Source: Paenibacillus sp. (GTDB lineage Bacteria > Bacillota > Bacilli > Paenibacillales > YIM-B00363). From it: a DNA stretch of 64,000 bases. The notes under the pieces are model-generated. The model did not search any database. It saw nothing but the letters and a program-made list of their open reading frames with translations, and was not told the DNA's origin. The translations under genes and the position numbers were made by a program. The DNA is taken from assembly GCF_031177825.1 (NCBI RefSeq), contig NZ_JAPSKE010000004.1:248001-312000 (forward strand), read 5' to 3'. How positions within the stretch are numbered: position 1 is the first letter of the stretch; every line of letters begins with the position of its first letter. Below, one piece after another: positions 10,775 to 19,636 of the stretch.

Positions 10775-11542
10775 TTACAGCTCGCTCCCGTTCGCCAAGT
10801 GGCCCCCGTCCACGCGCAGCGTCGTTCCCGTAATATAGGACGCTTCGCCGGACGCGAGAAACAGGAACGCGTTCGCCACTTCCTCGACGGTCGCGGCCCG
10901 TTTCATCGGCGTATGCGCGGAGAAGGCAGGGAGCTTCGAACGCTCCCGCAGCTCCCGGTCGAGCGGCGTATCGACGAAGCCCGGGGCGACCGCGTTCACG
11001 CGGATGCCGTACGGCGCCAGCTCCGCCGCCATCGATTCCGTGAGCAGCAGCACCGCGGCTTTAGAGGCATTGTAGTGCGCCAGCGCGCCGCTTCCCGCAA
11101 GCCCGTTCTTCGAGCTCATGTTCACGATCGCGCCGCTCCCGCCCTGCGCGATCATCCGACGCGCGGCGAGCTGTCCGAGGCGGAACGCGGCCCGGACGTT
11201 GACGTCGAACACCGCGTCCCACCTCTCCGGCGCGATGTCGAGGAACGGCTCCCGGAACGCGACGCCCGCGTTATTGACGACGATATCGATCCCGCCGAAC
11301 CGGTCGAAGGCGCGGCCCGCAGCAGCATCAAGCTGGTCGAGCTTCCGCAGGTCGCACGCCTCCGCCGCGACGCGCGCGCCGTAGTCGGCAAGCGAATCGC
11401 AGGCGCGTTCCAGCTCGGCTTCGCTCCGGTCGAGCAGCACGACGCTGGCGCCTTCCGACAGAAACTTCTCGGCGATGCCGAGGCCGATGCCGCGAGCCGC
11501 GCCGGTGACGAGCGCCCTCTTCCCTTGCAGTCTCAGTCTCAT
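10775..11542 (-). CDS. SDR-family NAD(P)-dependent oxidoreductase
   Basis: A classical 255-residue short-chain dehydrogenase: nucleotide-binding T-G-A-A-R-G-I-G near the N-terminus, N-N-A-G, catalytic serine in V-N-M-S-S, and the Y-N-A-S-K active site, with the C-terminal R-V-D-G-G-H close. An aspartate after beta-strand 2 (L-L-D-R-S) suggests a preference for NAD. In this operon it could oxidise the sugar to its lactone or act later on a keto-deoxy acid; sequence alone cannot decide. GGAGG lies 8 bases upstream of the ATG and only 20 bases separate it from the RraA-like gene. Confidence 0.85.
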   Translation of the reverse strand: MRLRLQGKRALVTGAARGIGLGIAEKFLSEGASVVLLDRSEAELERACDSLADYGARVAAEACDLRKLDQLDAAAGRAFDRFGGIDIVVNNAGVAFREPFLDIAPERWDAVFDVNVRAAFRLGQLAARRMIAQGGSGAIVNMSSKNGLAGSGALAHYNASKAAVLLLTESMAAELAPYGIRVNAVAPGFVDTPLDRELRERSKLPAFSAHTPMKRAATVEEVANAFLFLASGEASYITGTTLRVDGGHLANGSEL

Positions 11543-11562
11543 TGGAATCGCCTCCGGTCGGC

Positions 11563-12219
11563 TTAGAGCACTCCGTACTTGTCGTACACCTGACGAAGCG
11601 TGCGGCCCTCGAGCAGCTCCGTTCTCGTATGGTTTTCCCGTTGAACCTTGTCGAGCGCCCGGCGGACGACTTCGTCGACGATGCCGGCCGGAATGACGAC
11701 GATCCCGTCCCGATCGCCGAAGACGACGTCGCCCGGGTGCACGAGCACGCCGCCGCAGCGAACCGGCACGTCATAGTCGATGACGAGACCGCGGCCCTGC
11801 GAGTCGACCGGCTTCGTGCCCGTCGCGAACACGGGAAAGTCGAGTTCGAGAATTTTCTTCGTGTCGCGGATCAACCCGTCCACGACCGCCCCGCGCGCGC
11901 CGCGCATCTTCGACGCCGTCGACAGCAGCTCGCCCCATAGACCGTTCTGCCTCGACTCGTTCGTACAGCCGATGACGACCTCGTTCGGCTTCACGCTGTC
12001 GACCGCTTCGATCTCCTTGGCGTACGGATCCGCCGGCAGGTGATGCACGTCGACGGACAAGATCGTCTTCGCCCGGCCCGCCACGACCCAATTCGGGTCG
12101 ATCGGATTCAAGTTCTCCCGCATCGCCTGATCCCGGTAGCCAAGCTCGTCGAGCGTATCCGAGATGACCGCGGCGTACAGCGACTCGCACATCTGATCGA
12201 ACAGTTGTTTTTCTTCCAC
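11563..12219 (-). CDS. RraA-like / HMG-aldolase-family protein
   Basis: The 218-residue protein has the RraA fold signatures: an early D-T-L-D-E-L-G, the helix G-E-L-L-S-T-A and the D-G-L-I-R-D motif that in class II pyruvate aldolases of this family binds substrate and divalent metal. Relatives cleave 4-hydroxy-4-methyl-2-oxoglutarate type acids or decarboxylate oxaloacetate; others inhibit RNase E. In this operon of sugar-acid enzymes an aldolase that splits a 2-keto-3-deoxy acid is attractive but unproven. The start is a GTG with GGAGG 8 bases upstream. The stop of the Tat-exported protein lies 27 bases upstream. Confidence 0.75.
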   Translation of the reverse strand: MEEKQLFDQMCESLYAAVISDTLDELGYRDQAMRENLNPIDPNWVVAGRAKTILSVDVHHLPADPYAKEIEAVDSVKPNEVVIGCTNESRQNGLWGELLSTASKMRGARGAVVDGLIRDTKKILELDFPVFATGTKPVDSQGRGLVIDYDVPVRCGGVLVHPGDVVFGDRDGIVVIPAGIVDEVVRRALDKVQRENHTRTELLEGRTLRQVYDKYGVL

Positions 12220-12246
12220 GACTCAGTCCTCCATAATATCGAATCA

Positions 12247-14589
12247 TCAATGAACGATGAGATTGCCTGCACTATGCGAGATGCCGGCCCCTTCCGGCGG
12301 TAGCGCGGATCGGTCTACCCGTTCCTCGATGCAGCCATTGATAAAGAAGTAGCCGCCCGACCCGACGCCGCTTGCGGCGACGGCGAACCGACCGCCCTCG
12401 AAGCGCGCGCCGACCGCCCTCAGCGACAGACGGCCGCCTTCGACCTGGAAGTGCGACGTCGCCGCATCGCCCGCCGCGCTTTCGCAGCTTCCGTAGTGCA
12501 GCTCGAACGCGCCGGACGAAGCGTACTTAACGAATGCCTTCTCGACGTTCGATCCGCGAAGCGCGGCGCCCCCGTCCAGCGACAGCCGCTGCCGGTCTTC
12601 GCCGACGAGCGTCCGGTCCCACGCCCCGGTGAAGACGAACCCGCAGTTCTCGAGTCCGCCGCCGATGACCGCGACCTCCTTGCTGCCGACGCGAACGATC
12701 CCGCCCGCCGGGGCGGCGCCCCGGAACCAGCAATGATGCAGCGTCAATCGGCGAATGCTTCCGATATTGACGTTCTCTACGTTGCGGAATTCGCAATTCG
12801 CGAACGTCACGTCCGCCTCGACCGGCGTGAGGCCGACGTTGGCGCTGCGGATCGGCCTTGCGATCTCGTACCCGTTCAGCATGCCGAAGGAGCAGCCGTC
12901 GATCACGTTCGGTCGGCGCGTGCGCGAAGAACTCTGGGACAGCGTGATCATATTGTCGGCCGTGCACCCTCGCATCTGAAGCCCGTCGACGTTCGCCCAG
13001 ATCGAGCCGGAGTTGGCGAGCGACGCCTTCGAGATCGCATAGCAATCTTCCAACGTCAGATCGGTAAGCTTCTTGTTCGCGACGATGCGCGTCGCGATAT
13101 GCTTCTTGACCGTAATTCGCTTCGCGCTGTCTCCCCAATGCGTGCCGCTGTTCGCGAACGACAGCAGTCCGGAATTGCCGATGTAGACGAGGTCGTGCTC
13201 GAACTGGCCGTGCGTGACGAACGGGCCGTAGTCGTCTCCGTCGCCGTGGCAATTTTCGACGAGGCAATACGCGGCGCACGTGAAGTCGTTCAAGTGACGG
13301 GCGTTGCTCGTGTTGCAATTGCGGACGTTGCCGTACAACACGTTCAGCTGTTGAGTTAAATACCCGGTCCCGCCCCAATCGCGCTCCTCCGGATTGATCA
13401 ACTCGCAGCTCTCCGTCACGTAGCGGGAGTTATACCGCCGCTGCACGACCGGCCAGAACACCTTCGTCGCCCGGATGCCGGAGACGTCGCACTCCACCGC
13501 GAATTCGTAAGCGACCGGGTTCGAGCCGATCTGGTCCCACGTCTCGAACGGACGCTGGCTCGTCGACTGCGTCGGCGGCACCGGCACGCCGACGAAGTTC
13601 ATATTGCGGACGTGGCACCGGAAGACCGGGTTCATTTTCTTATAAGTAATCGTCCGACCGGCATCCAGCGTCCACCCGCACTTGTAGTTGACCCGAATAT
13701 GCGTAGCGTCGACGATCTCCGTGACCTTCACCAGATAGTCGAGCTCGCGCTGCGCCCGGCCGCCGGGAAGCGCCGAAATTTGGGCGATCCACCAGTCGTC
13801 GACGGCGAACATCGAAGCGCTCGGCACTTCGAGGATGTCGCTCCCCTCGGGAATCGCCGCGGACAGCGTGACGGCGGTCGTCGGCCCTGCGGGCGTGCCT
13901 TGGAAAAACAGCACCGCGCCGAACGGATTGTCGAGCGCATTCAGCTCGATGCCGTCCGTCGTCACGCGGCGCCCGCCGAAGTCGACCTCGAGGAAGCTTC
14001 GGCGGAACACGTGGCGGCGGACGAAGTTGAGGTCGGTATGCGCTTCGATGCGGCGGATCGAAGGATCGTTCGCCATCGCGTCGAGCGCGTCGTCCGCGTT
14101 CGTCGCCGGTCCGAAGAGGCCGAACCAGCGGAAGTCCGCGACGCCGTCGTGCAGCGTCTCCCAGGCTCCCGGCGCGTCCGCCGAAGGACGGTGCACGGTG
14201 CCGCCGTCGTCCGGCTTCATGCTGTCCGGCACCCACCGGACGAGCTTGCCTCCGCCGTCCCCGGGCATATAATACCCTGCGACGTACGTCAGGGCGTTCG
14301 GAGACAGGCGGCTCGTATTCAGCGATAACAGCGTCTGTACGTCCGGGACGGCTTCCATCCTCGCCGGGGGCGTCGCGCCATGGACGGCCGGGAACGGATC
14401 CGTCCCTTGAGGCGTCTGTTCCGCATTCCCCTCCGGATTCGGCGCATCGCCCTGCGTCGACTCGGCCAGCACCGCCCCGCCTCCCAACATACTGCCGACG
14501 ACGACCGCGCCTGCGGCTCCCAGCACCTTAAGCGCCTCGCGTCGGCTTAAGATCGACTCCGGCTTCGCATCCCGCTTTTTCTCGTTCAT
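12247..14589 (-). CDS. Tat-exported right-handed beta-helix protein
   Basis: The 780-residue product starts with a twin-arginine signal (S-R-R-E-A-L-K followed by a hydrophobic A-A-G-A-V-V-V-G core and V-L-A as probable cleavage site). After a linker it shows the repeating short beta-strand pattern of a pectate-lyase-like parallel beta-helix, with many N/C-rich turns (G-N-V-R-N-C-N, V-E-N-C-H-G-D-G, F-A-N-C-E-F-R-N). Such proteins are polysaccharide lyases, epimerases or hydrolases; no family-specific catalytic set was recognised. The ATG (14587-14589) overlaps the stop codon of tatA by four bases (ATGA), so the pair is translationally coupled. An apparent upstream extension of the frame lies inside the tatA and propeller genes and is rejected. 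It is probably the main extracellular enzyme of operon A. Confidence 0.85.
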   Translation of the reverse strand: MNEKKRDAKPESILSRREALKVLGAAGAVVVGSMLGGGAVLAESTQGDAPNPEGNAEQTPQGTDPFPAVHGATPPARMEAVPDVQTLLSLNTSRLSPNALTYVAGYYMPGDGGGKLVRWVPDSMKPDDGGTVHRPSADAPGAWETLHDGVADFRWFGLFGPATNADDALDAMANDPSIRRIEAHTDLNFVRRHVFRRSFLEVDFGGRRVTTDGIELNALDNPFGAVLFFQGTPAGPTTAVTLSAAIPEGSDILEVPSASMFAVDDWWIAQISALPGGRAQRELDYLVKVTEIVDATHIRVNYKCGWTLDAGRTITYKKMNPVFRCHVRNMNFVGVPVPPTQSTSQRPFETWDQIGSNPVAYEFAVECDVSGIRATKVFWPVVQRRYNSRYVTESCELINPEERDWGGTGYLTQQLNVLYGNVRNCNTSNARHLNDFTCAAYCLVENCHGDGDDYGPFVTHGQFEHDLVYIGNSGLLSFANSGTHWGDSAKRITVKKHIATRIVANKKLTDLTLEDCYAISKASLANSGSIWANVDGLQMRGCTADNMITLSQSSSRTRRPNVIDGCSFGMLNGYEIARPIRSANVGLTPVEADVTFANCEFRNVENVNIGSIRRLTLHHCWFRGAAPAGGIVRVGSKEVAVIGGGLENCGFVFTGAWDRTLVGEDRQRLSLDGGAALRGSNVEKAFVKYASSGAFELHYGSCESAAGDAATSHFQVEGGRLSLRAVGARFEGGRFAVAASGVGSGGYFFINGCIEERVDRSALPPEGAGISHSAGNLIVH

Positions 14590-14780
14590 TCCATGTCCTC
14601 CTTGCGCGTCGATTTCGATTCCTGCGACTCCGCGTCTTCGACAAGCTTCCTCGCCCCCGACTTGAACTCTCGGATCGTCGTCCCGACCGCCCGCCCCAGT
14701 TCGGGAAGCTTCTTCGGCCCGAACAACAGCAGCGCGATCGCGACGACGAGAACGAGTCCCGGCACTCCGATACTCGGCAT
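14586..14780 (-). CDS. tatA: TatA-type twin-arginine translocase subunit
   Basis: At 64 residues this is a full-length small TatA: an N-terminal membrane helix (V-P-G-L-V-L-V-V-A-I-A-L-L-L), the F-G-P-K-K-L-P-E-L-G hinge and amphipathic helix, and a charged tail. TatA multimers form the passage for folded Tat substrates with TatC. The AAGGAGG site overlaps the stop codon of the propeller gene, and its own stop overlaps the start of a Tat-signal protein. No tatC is in the window, so it must work with a TatC encoded elsewhere. Dedicated TatA/substrate pairing inside a carbohydrate operon is unusual. Confidence 0.93.
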   Translation of the reverse strand: MPSIGVPGLVLVVAIALLLFGPKKLPELGRAVGTTIREFKSGARKLVEDAESQESKSTRKEDME

Positions 14781-14792
14781 GCGCTCTCCTCC

Positions 14793-16670
14793 TTATCGCT
14801 TGTATAACGACGTACCGATCGAGAAGTACGTCCGCCCTTCCCGTTCCCCCGTCGACAACCATACGTCCTTCGCCTCCGCCGTCACCCGGTCGAGCGCAGG
14901 ATCGTAATGAAATAACGTTCCGACGGACGTGCCCACGATGCCGACGTTCCCCTCGAACCGCAGCGACCCGCCCCGCCAGAAGTGGCCGCGCGAGCTCCAA
15001 TCGAACGGTACGATCTCTACGGCGCGGACGAGCCGCCAGTCGTCGACGTCGAACTCGAACAGCTTCCCCGCCGTTACGCCCCATAATCGTCCGTTCGGAG
15101 CGAACGCAAGCGCGGAGATCGCCTTCTCCCCCGGGACCGGGATCGTCCTCCGAAGCTCCCGTCGCGTCGCCGGATCCCAGGCGAGCAGCAACGCCTCCGC
15201 ATCGATCGGCTTCACGCCCAACCCGCCCCAGACGCAGCCGCCGAGATACAGCGTCCCGGACCGGTACGCCAGCGAGGTGACGCTTTGCGTTCCGGCGATG
15301 CCCGGGTATCGATCGATGCGGCGCTCCGCGGGCCGAACGAGCGCCAGCGCCCCTCCGAGCCGCCCGTAGTCCGGCACCGTGCCGACGGCGAGCGCATCGC
15401 CCGCGGCGCAGAAGGCAAAGGGCCGATCTTGGCCTTCATCTTGAAGCGAGGCGAGCTTCGTCGGATTGACCCCGGGGACCCACGGCCGTTCCGGGTCGTA
15501 TTCGTACAGAACCGCCTTCGGATACACGCCGAGATAAAGCTTATCGCCGAACGCCGCCATCCCTTCGATCTGTCCGAAGGCGCGGGCGTCCGACAGCGCG
15601 TCGGTCGCCGGGTCGAAGCTCGCGAAGCCGCCGGCGAAATAGCCGCCGCAATAGATGCGGCCATCGGGCCCCGGCGCCAACGAATGAATCGTCACGGGTC
15701 CGCCGGGCAACCCCGGATCCCGTTCCTCGCGGCGTCCGGTCGTCGGATCGTACGTCCAATAGCTGCCGTCGCGCCGGATGCAAATCAATCGGCTCGCCGC
15801 GGTTGCGGCCGAAGCGCCCTCGGGCGCGATCCAGCCGAAATCGACGCAGGGACCCTCAAGAGGCACGCCGACGTCCTCGGATCGCCTCGTCGCGGCATCG
15901 TACCGATGAAGCCGTTCGTCTTTCGCGAAGTAGACGCTTCCATATGCGTCCGGCGGCGATACGGCCAGCCCCATCGCGCCGGGGATTTCGTCGATCCAAA
16001 CTTCTTCGGTAAGGTCGTACACGCGCATCGTATTCGACGGCGTCAGCCGGATATAGAGGTACGGCCAAGCGATGTCCAGGTCGTACACCATGCTGTCGTT
16101 CGCGGCGGCGACTGGCAGCGGGATTTCCTTCCGTTCCCCGCTGTCGACCCGCATCGCGACGAGCCGCGGGGCGACGGTGCCGATCCCCATATACAGCGCG
16201 CCGCCGTACGCCTTCATGCAGCGCACGTACTGCTCGCCCTCGACGATGACGCCGTAATCGCGGAACGCGCCGGTTCGAGGATCGTAGCGGAACGCTTTGC
16301 CGCCGGGGTAACAACCGCCGTAGATCGCGCCGTCGTCGTCCGCCGCCAGCCGCCACGAATAATGCTCCCCCTCGATCGCCGTCCCAAGATGCTCCAAGCC
16401 GTTCCCGGGCGGCGTCGTACGATAGCGGTACAGATGGCCGTCGGCGACCGCGTAAGCCGCATCCCCCGTCGCGACGACGCCCCAGCAATGCTTCGCTTCC
16501 GCCATCTCGAACCGATGGAGACATTCTCCCGAATCCGAGTCGATGACGAAAAACAAGCACCGCTCGCCCGAAGACACGGCATAGATGGAGTCGCGCCCGT
16601 TCGCCCGTCCGTAGGCGGCCGCCCAGACGCAGATGCCGCGGATCGGCGTCCCGATTCGAACCGCGCTCAT
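14793..16670 (-). CDS. Cytosolic beta-propeller protein of unknown function
   Basis: The 625-residue product has no signal peptide and consists of repeated blades with the pattern G-x-[LI]-Y-x-G plus Y-D-P-x-T-G or F-D-P-A-T (for example Y-R-T..., Y-D-P-R-T-G, Y-D-A-A-T-R, Y-D-P-T-T-G, F-D-P-A-T-D, Y-D-P-E-R, W-D-P-A-T-R, Y-D-P-A-L-D). This is typical of seven- or eight-bladed WD40/streptogramin-lyase-like propellers. The ATG (16668-16670) overlaps the stop of the oxidoreductase by four bases. Cytosolic propellers in carbohydrate operons may be lyases, lactonases or binding proteins. No catalytic residues were recognised, so no function is given. Confidence 0.75.
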   Translation of the reverse strand: MSAVRIGTPIRGICVWAAAYGRANGRDSIYAVSSGERCLFFVIDSDSGECLHRFEMAEAKHCWGVVATGDAAYAVADGHLYRYRTTPPGNGLEHLGTAIEGEHYSWRLAADDDGAIYGGCYPGGKAFRYDPRTGAFRDYGVIVEGEQYVRCMKAYGGALYMGIGTVAPRLVAMRVDSGERKEIPLPVAAANDSMVYDLDIAWPYLYIRLTPSNTMRVYDLTEEVWIDEIPGAMGLAVSPPDAYGSVYFAKDERLHRYDAATRRSEDVGVPLEGPCVDFGWIAPEGASAATAASRLICIRRDGSYWTYDPTTGRREERDPGLPGGPVTIHSLAPGPDGRIYCGGYFAGGFASFDPATDALSDARAFGQIEGMAAFGDKLYLGVYPKAVLYEYDPERPWVPGVNPTKLASLQDEGQDRPFAFCAAGDALAVGTVPDYGRLGGALALVRPAERRIDRYPGIAGTQSVTSLAYRSGTLYLGGCVWGGLGVKPIDAEALLLAWDPATRRELRRTIPVPGEKAISALAFAPNGRLWGVTAGKLFEFDVDDWRLVRAVEIVPFDWSSRGHFWRGGSLRFEGNVGIVGTSVGTLFHYDPALDRVTAEAKDVWLSTGEREGRTYFSIGTSLYKR

Positions 16671-17668
16671 CGGTATTCCAACACGACGCCCGTCGTGCCT
16701 TGAGGATCCTCCGTAAGCATCCGGAACGCGTCGTCCGCTTGGCGAACCGGCACGACGCGGGAGAGCAGCGGTCCGATCCGCACCTTGCCTTCCGCCGCCA
16801 AGCGCAAGTACGCCTCCATATTGCGGCCTTCCGTCCACCGCGCGAAGCCGATCGGGTAGTCGACGCCCTGCCGTTCGTACGTATCGTCGTACCGACCCGG
16901 ACCGCCGGCGCGCGAGATAAGCACCGTCGCTTCCTTGGCGAACATCAGCTCCCTCGAGAAATCCATCTTCAGGTCGCCGACCACGACGACCTTCCCGCGG
17001 TCCCGGATCCAACCGAGGCTTCGATCGATCAAATCCCCGGTTTTCGCGCTGACGCACAGCACGACGGCGTCGGCACCGAGGCCGACCGCAGCCTCGGCGA
17101 TGCAAGCCTCTACGTCGTCAGAGCTCCGGCAGACGTTCGGAATGCCGAGCGATTCGGCGAGCGCGCACCGCGCTTCCGACACGTCGCAAGCGACGACGCG
17201 GTATCCCGCGGCGAGCGCGATTTGCGCGAGCAGCTGACCGAGGATGCCGAGCCCCACGACGACCGCGGTTTCGCCGAATTGCAGTCCTGCCTGCCGCAGC
17301 CCGTGAATCGCGATGGCGCCGAGACCGACGGTCGACGCGTCCGCGGTCGTCACGTTGTCGGGAATCGGAACGGCCAGATGCCGCGGAACGCTCAACCATT
17401 CGGCATGTCTAACGTAGGGCGCGCCGTAGCAGGCGACGCGGTCCCCGACCTTCAGATGCGTCGCGAGCGGACCGACCTCTTGGACGACGCCCGCCGAGCT
17501 GTACCCAAGCGAGACCGGATGCTTATGCGCCGCGCGGCTCATCATCTGTTCCGTACCGGGGCTGATGGCGGAGTATGCGCTCTTCACCAATACGCCGTTC
17601 GCCTCGACCGTCGGCATCGGCACGTCGGCCACGCGGATTTTTCCTTCTTGCGTCACTACTGCCTTCAT
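16667..17668 (-). CDS. MDR-family (zinc-binding-dehydrogenase-like) oxidoreductase
   Basis: The 333-residue medium-chain dehydrogenase has the GroES-like N-terminal half and a Rossmann fold (G-L-G-I-L-G, then acidic residue in V-A-C-D). The usual catalytic zinc site is not visible: where Cys and G-H-E are expected there are S-P-G-T-E and G-Y-S-S-A-G. This matches the subgroup of sugar-related MDR proteins with S-P-G-T-E motifs. The ATG at 17666-17668 is preferred since AAGGAG lies just before it; a longer version starting at 17689 would place the site inside the gene. It follows the ABC importer and is a candidate for the first oxidation of the imported sugar. Confidence 0.8.
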   Translation of the reverse strand: MKAVVTQEGKIRVADVPMPTVEANGVLVKSAYSAISPGTEQMMSRAAHKHPVSLGYSSAGVVQEVGPLATHLKVGDRVACYGAPYVRHAEWLSVPRHLAVPIPDNVTTADASTVGLGAIAIHGLRQAGLQFGETAVVVGLGILGQLLAQIALAAGYRVVACDVSEARCALAESLGIPNVCRSSDDVEACIAEAAVGLGADAVVLCVSAKTGDLIDRSLGWIRDRGKVVVVGDLKMDFSRELMFAKEATVLISRAGGPGRYDDTYERQGVDYPIGFARWTEGRNMEAYLRLAAEGKVRIGPLLSRVVPVRQADDAFRMLTEDPQGTTGVVLEYR

Positions 17669-17707
17669 GGCCTCTCTCCTTGTCTGCATGCGGAATCGCG
17701 AGCGGAT

Positions 17708-18586
17708 CTACTCTTTCAAAGCGCCGATCATGACGCCGTTGACGAAATATTTCTGCAGGAACGGATAAATGACGAGAATCGGAACGGTCGCGACGACGAT
17801 CGTCGCGTACTTGATCGCCTCGCTTACCTTGGACAATTCGTCCTGCGCGATGCCGGACGCCAGGTTTTGCGCCGACGATTGGATCAAGATTTCCCGCAGG
17901 ATGAGCTGAAGCGGGAACAGCGCGCGGTCCTGCAGGAAGATCATCGCGGAAAACCAGCTGTTCCAATGGCCGACCGCATAGAACAGCGTCATCACGGCGA
18001 GCACCGGCTTCGAGAGCGGCAGCACGATCGACCACAAGACGCGGAAGTCGTTCGCCCCGTCGATCTTCGCCGATTCGACGAGTCCTTCCGGAATCGACTG
18101 GAAGAAGGTGCGCATAACGATCAGGTTGAAGGCGCTGATCGCGCCGGGCAACAGCAGCGCCCATCGCGTATCGAACAGCCCTAATTCCCGTATGTTCAAA
18201 TAACTCGGAATGAGCCCTCCGCTGAAAAACATCGTGAAGACGATGAACGCCATGACGGCGCCGCGGCCGTACAACTGGCTCCGCGATAGCGGGTAAGCGC
18301 CTAACGTCGTCATCACCAGATTGATCGCCGTGCCGACGCCGACATAGAAGAACGTGTTGAGGTAAGCGTCCCAAATCATCGAATCGGCGAACACGAATCG
18401 GTACGCCTCCAGATTGAGGCCCACCGGCCATAAGGAAACTTCGCCCGCCGCGATCGCGTGCGCGTCGCTGAACGAGGAGACGACGACGAACCAGACCGGG
18501 TATAGGAAGAGGAACGAACAGACGGTCAAAAAGATGACGTTGGCGCCGTCGAACAACCTTCCCGCCCAGCTTGCTTGCTTGTACAT
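17708..18586 (-). CDS. Carbohydrate ABC transporter permease (AraQ/YtcP type)
   Basis: The 292-residue inner-membrane protein has six hydrophobic segments and the ATPase-contact EAA loop E-S-A-K-I-D-G-A-N-D at about residues 180-190, followed by I-V-L-P-L. The end G-A-L-K-E is typical of the LplC/YtcP group that works with large lipoprotein binding proteins. It pairs with the permease encoded 16 bases upstream. No ATPase gene accompanies the two permeases, as is usual where a shared MsmX-like ATPase serves several importers. Confidence 0.93.
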   Translation of the reverse strand: MYKQASWAGRLFDGANVIFLTVCSFLFLYPVWFVVVSSFSDAHAIAAGEVSLWPVGLNLEAYRFVFADSMIWDAYLNTFFYVGVGTAINLVMTTLGAYPLSRSQLYGRGAVMAFIVFTMFFSGGLIPSYLNIRELGLFDTRWALLLPGAISAFNLIVMRTFFQSIPEGLVESAKIDGANDFRVLWSIVLPLSKPVLAVMTLFYAVGHWNSWFSAMIFLQDRALFPLQLILREILIQSSAQNLASGIAQDELSKVSEAIKYATIVVATVPILVIYPFLQKYFVNGVMIGALKE

Positions 18587-18602
18587 TAGGCGCTCTCCTC
18601 CT

Positions 18603-19568
18603 TTACCACAGACTGTTTTCGGTCGTCTTGCGGCTGATGCGGTTCGCGAGAAGCAGCAGCGCGAAGTTGATCGCGGAATTGAATAGGCCGACGGCCGCGG
18701 AGAAGCTGTAATCCGCGTTAATGATGCCCCTGCGGTAGACGAAGGTCGAGATCACGTCGGCCGTCTCGTACGTCGCCGCATTGTACAGCAGGATAATTTT
18801 GTCCCATCCCACGTTCATGAGGGACCCGATGTTTAGGATGAGCAGGATCAAAATCGTCGGGAGAATGCCGGGCAGCGTAACATGCACGAGCTGCTTCCAG
18901 CGGTCGGCGCCGTCGATGACGGCCGCCTCGTACAGACTTGGATTGATCCCCGCCAACGCGGCGAGGAAGATGATCGAGTTCCAACCGACGCTCTGCCACA
19001 ATCCGGAGCCGATATAGAGGGTACGGAACCATTCCGGCAGGATGAGGAACGAGATCGGCTCCGAAATGAAGCCCACAGCCATTAGGACGCGGTTCATGAT
19101 GCCGTCGGGCTGCGTGAAGTCGACGATCATGCCGGCGATGACGATCAACGAGATGAAATGAGGCAAGTAGGATAGCGTCTGAACGACGGATTTCAATCGC
19201 TTCAAGCGCAGCTCGTTGAGCAGCAAGGCGAAGGCGATCGAAGCCGGGAAAATGAAGACGAGCGAGTATACGCTGAGCAGCAGCGTGTTTCGAAGCAATC
19301 GAACGAAATAGTGGCTTTCGAAAAAGTGCAGGAAATGCTTGAATCCGACCCACGGGCTGTCCCATACGCCTTGGTACGGGTTGAAATTTTTAAACGCGAT
19401 CAGCGCGCCGTACATCGGCTTATATTCGAAGAGCAAAAAGTAGACGACGACCGGAAGCAGCATGAGATACAAATATTTGTTGGCGGCGATCCGCCGGAGC
19501 AGGATGCCGTATCTTCTACGATGGTCGAGCCGACGAGCCGCGCCGGTCGCCCCCATGGGCGGTGCCAT
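18603..19568 (-). CDS. Carbohydrate ABC transporter permease (LplB type)
   Basis: The 321-residue permease has six membrane segments, the LplB-like N-terminal stretch Y-K-P-M-Y-G-A-L-I-A-F-K-N-F and the EAA loop E-A-A-V-I-D-G-A-D-R-W-K. It forms the heterodimeric channel with the next gene product. AGGGGG lies 7 bases before the ATG. It is the second gene of operon A after the binding protein. Confidence 0.93.
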   Translation of the reverse strand: MAPPMGATGAARRLDHRRRYGILLRRIAANKYLYLMLLPVVVYFLLFEYKPMYGALIAFKNFNPYQGVWDSPWVGFKHFLHFFESHYFVRLLRNTLLLSVYSLVFIFPASIAFALLLNELRLKRLKSVVQTLSYLPHFISLIVIAGMIVDFTQPDGIMNRVLMAVGFISEPISFLILPEWFRTLYIGSGLWQSVGWNSIIFLAALAGINPSLYEAAVIDGADRWKQLVHVTLPGILPTILILLILNIGSLMNVGWDKIILLYNAATYETADVISTFVYRRGIINADYSFSAAVGLFNSAINFALLLLANRISRKTTENSLW

Positions 19569-19636
19569 CCCGTGTCCCCCTCTCTCGAGCGGATCCCCGT
19601 GAGCGGGGATCCGCTTCTACGCTTTAAGTAAGAGAA

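Noticed and set aside
14590-15084. N-terminal extension of the beta-helix protein frame
   Set aside because: It would overlap tatA and the propeller gene in another frame and would place the Tat signal in the middle of the protein.
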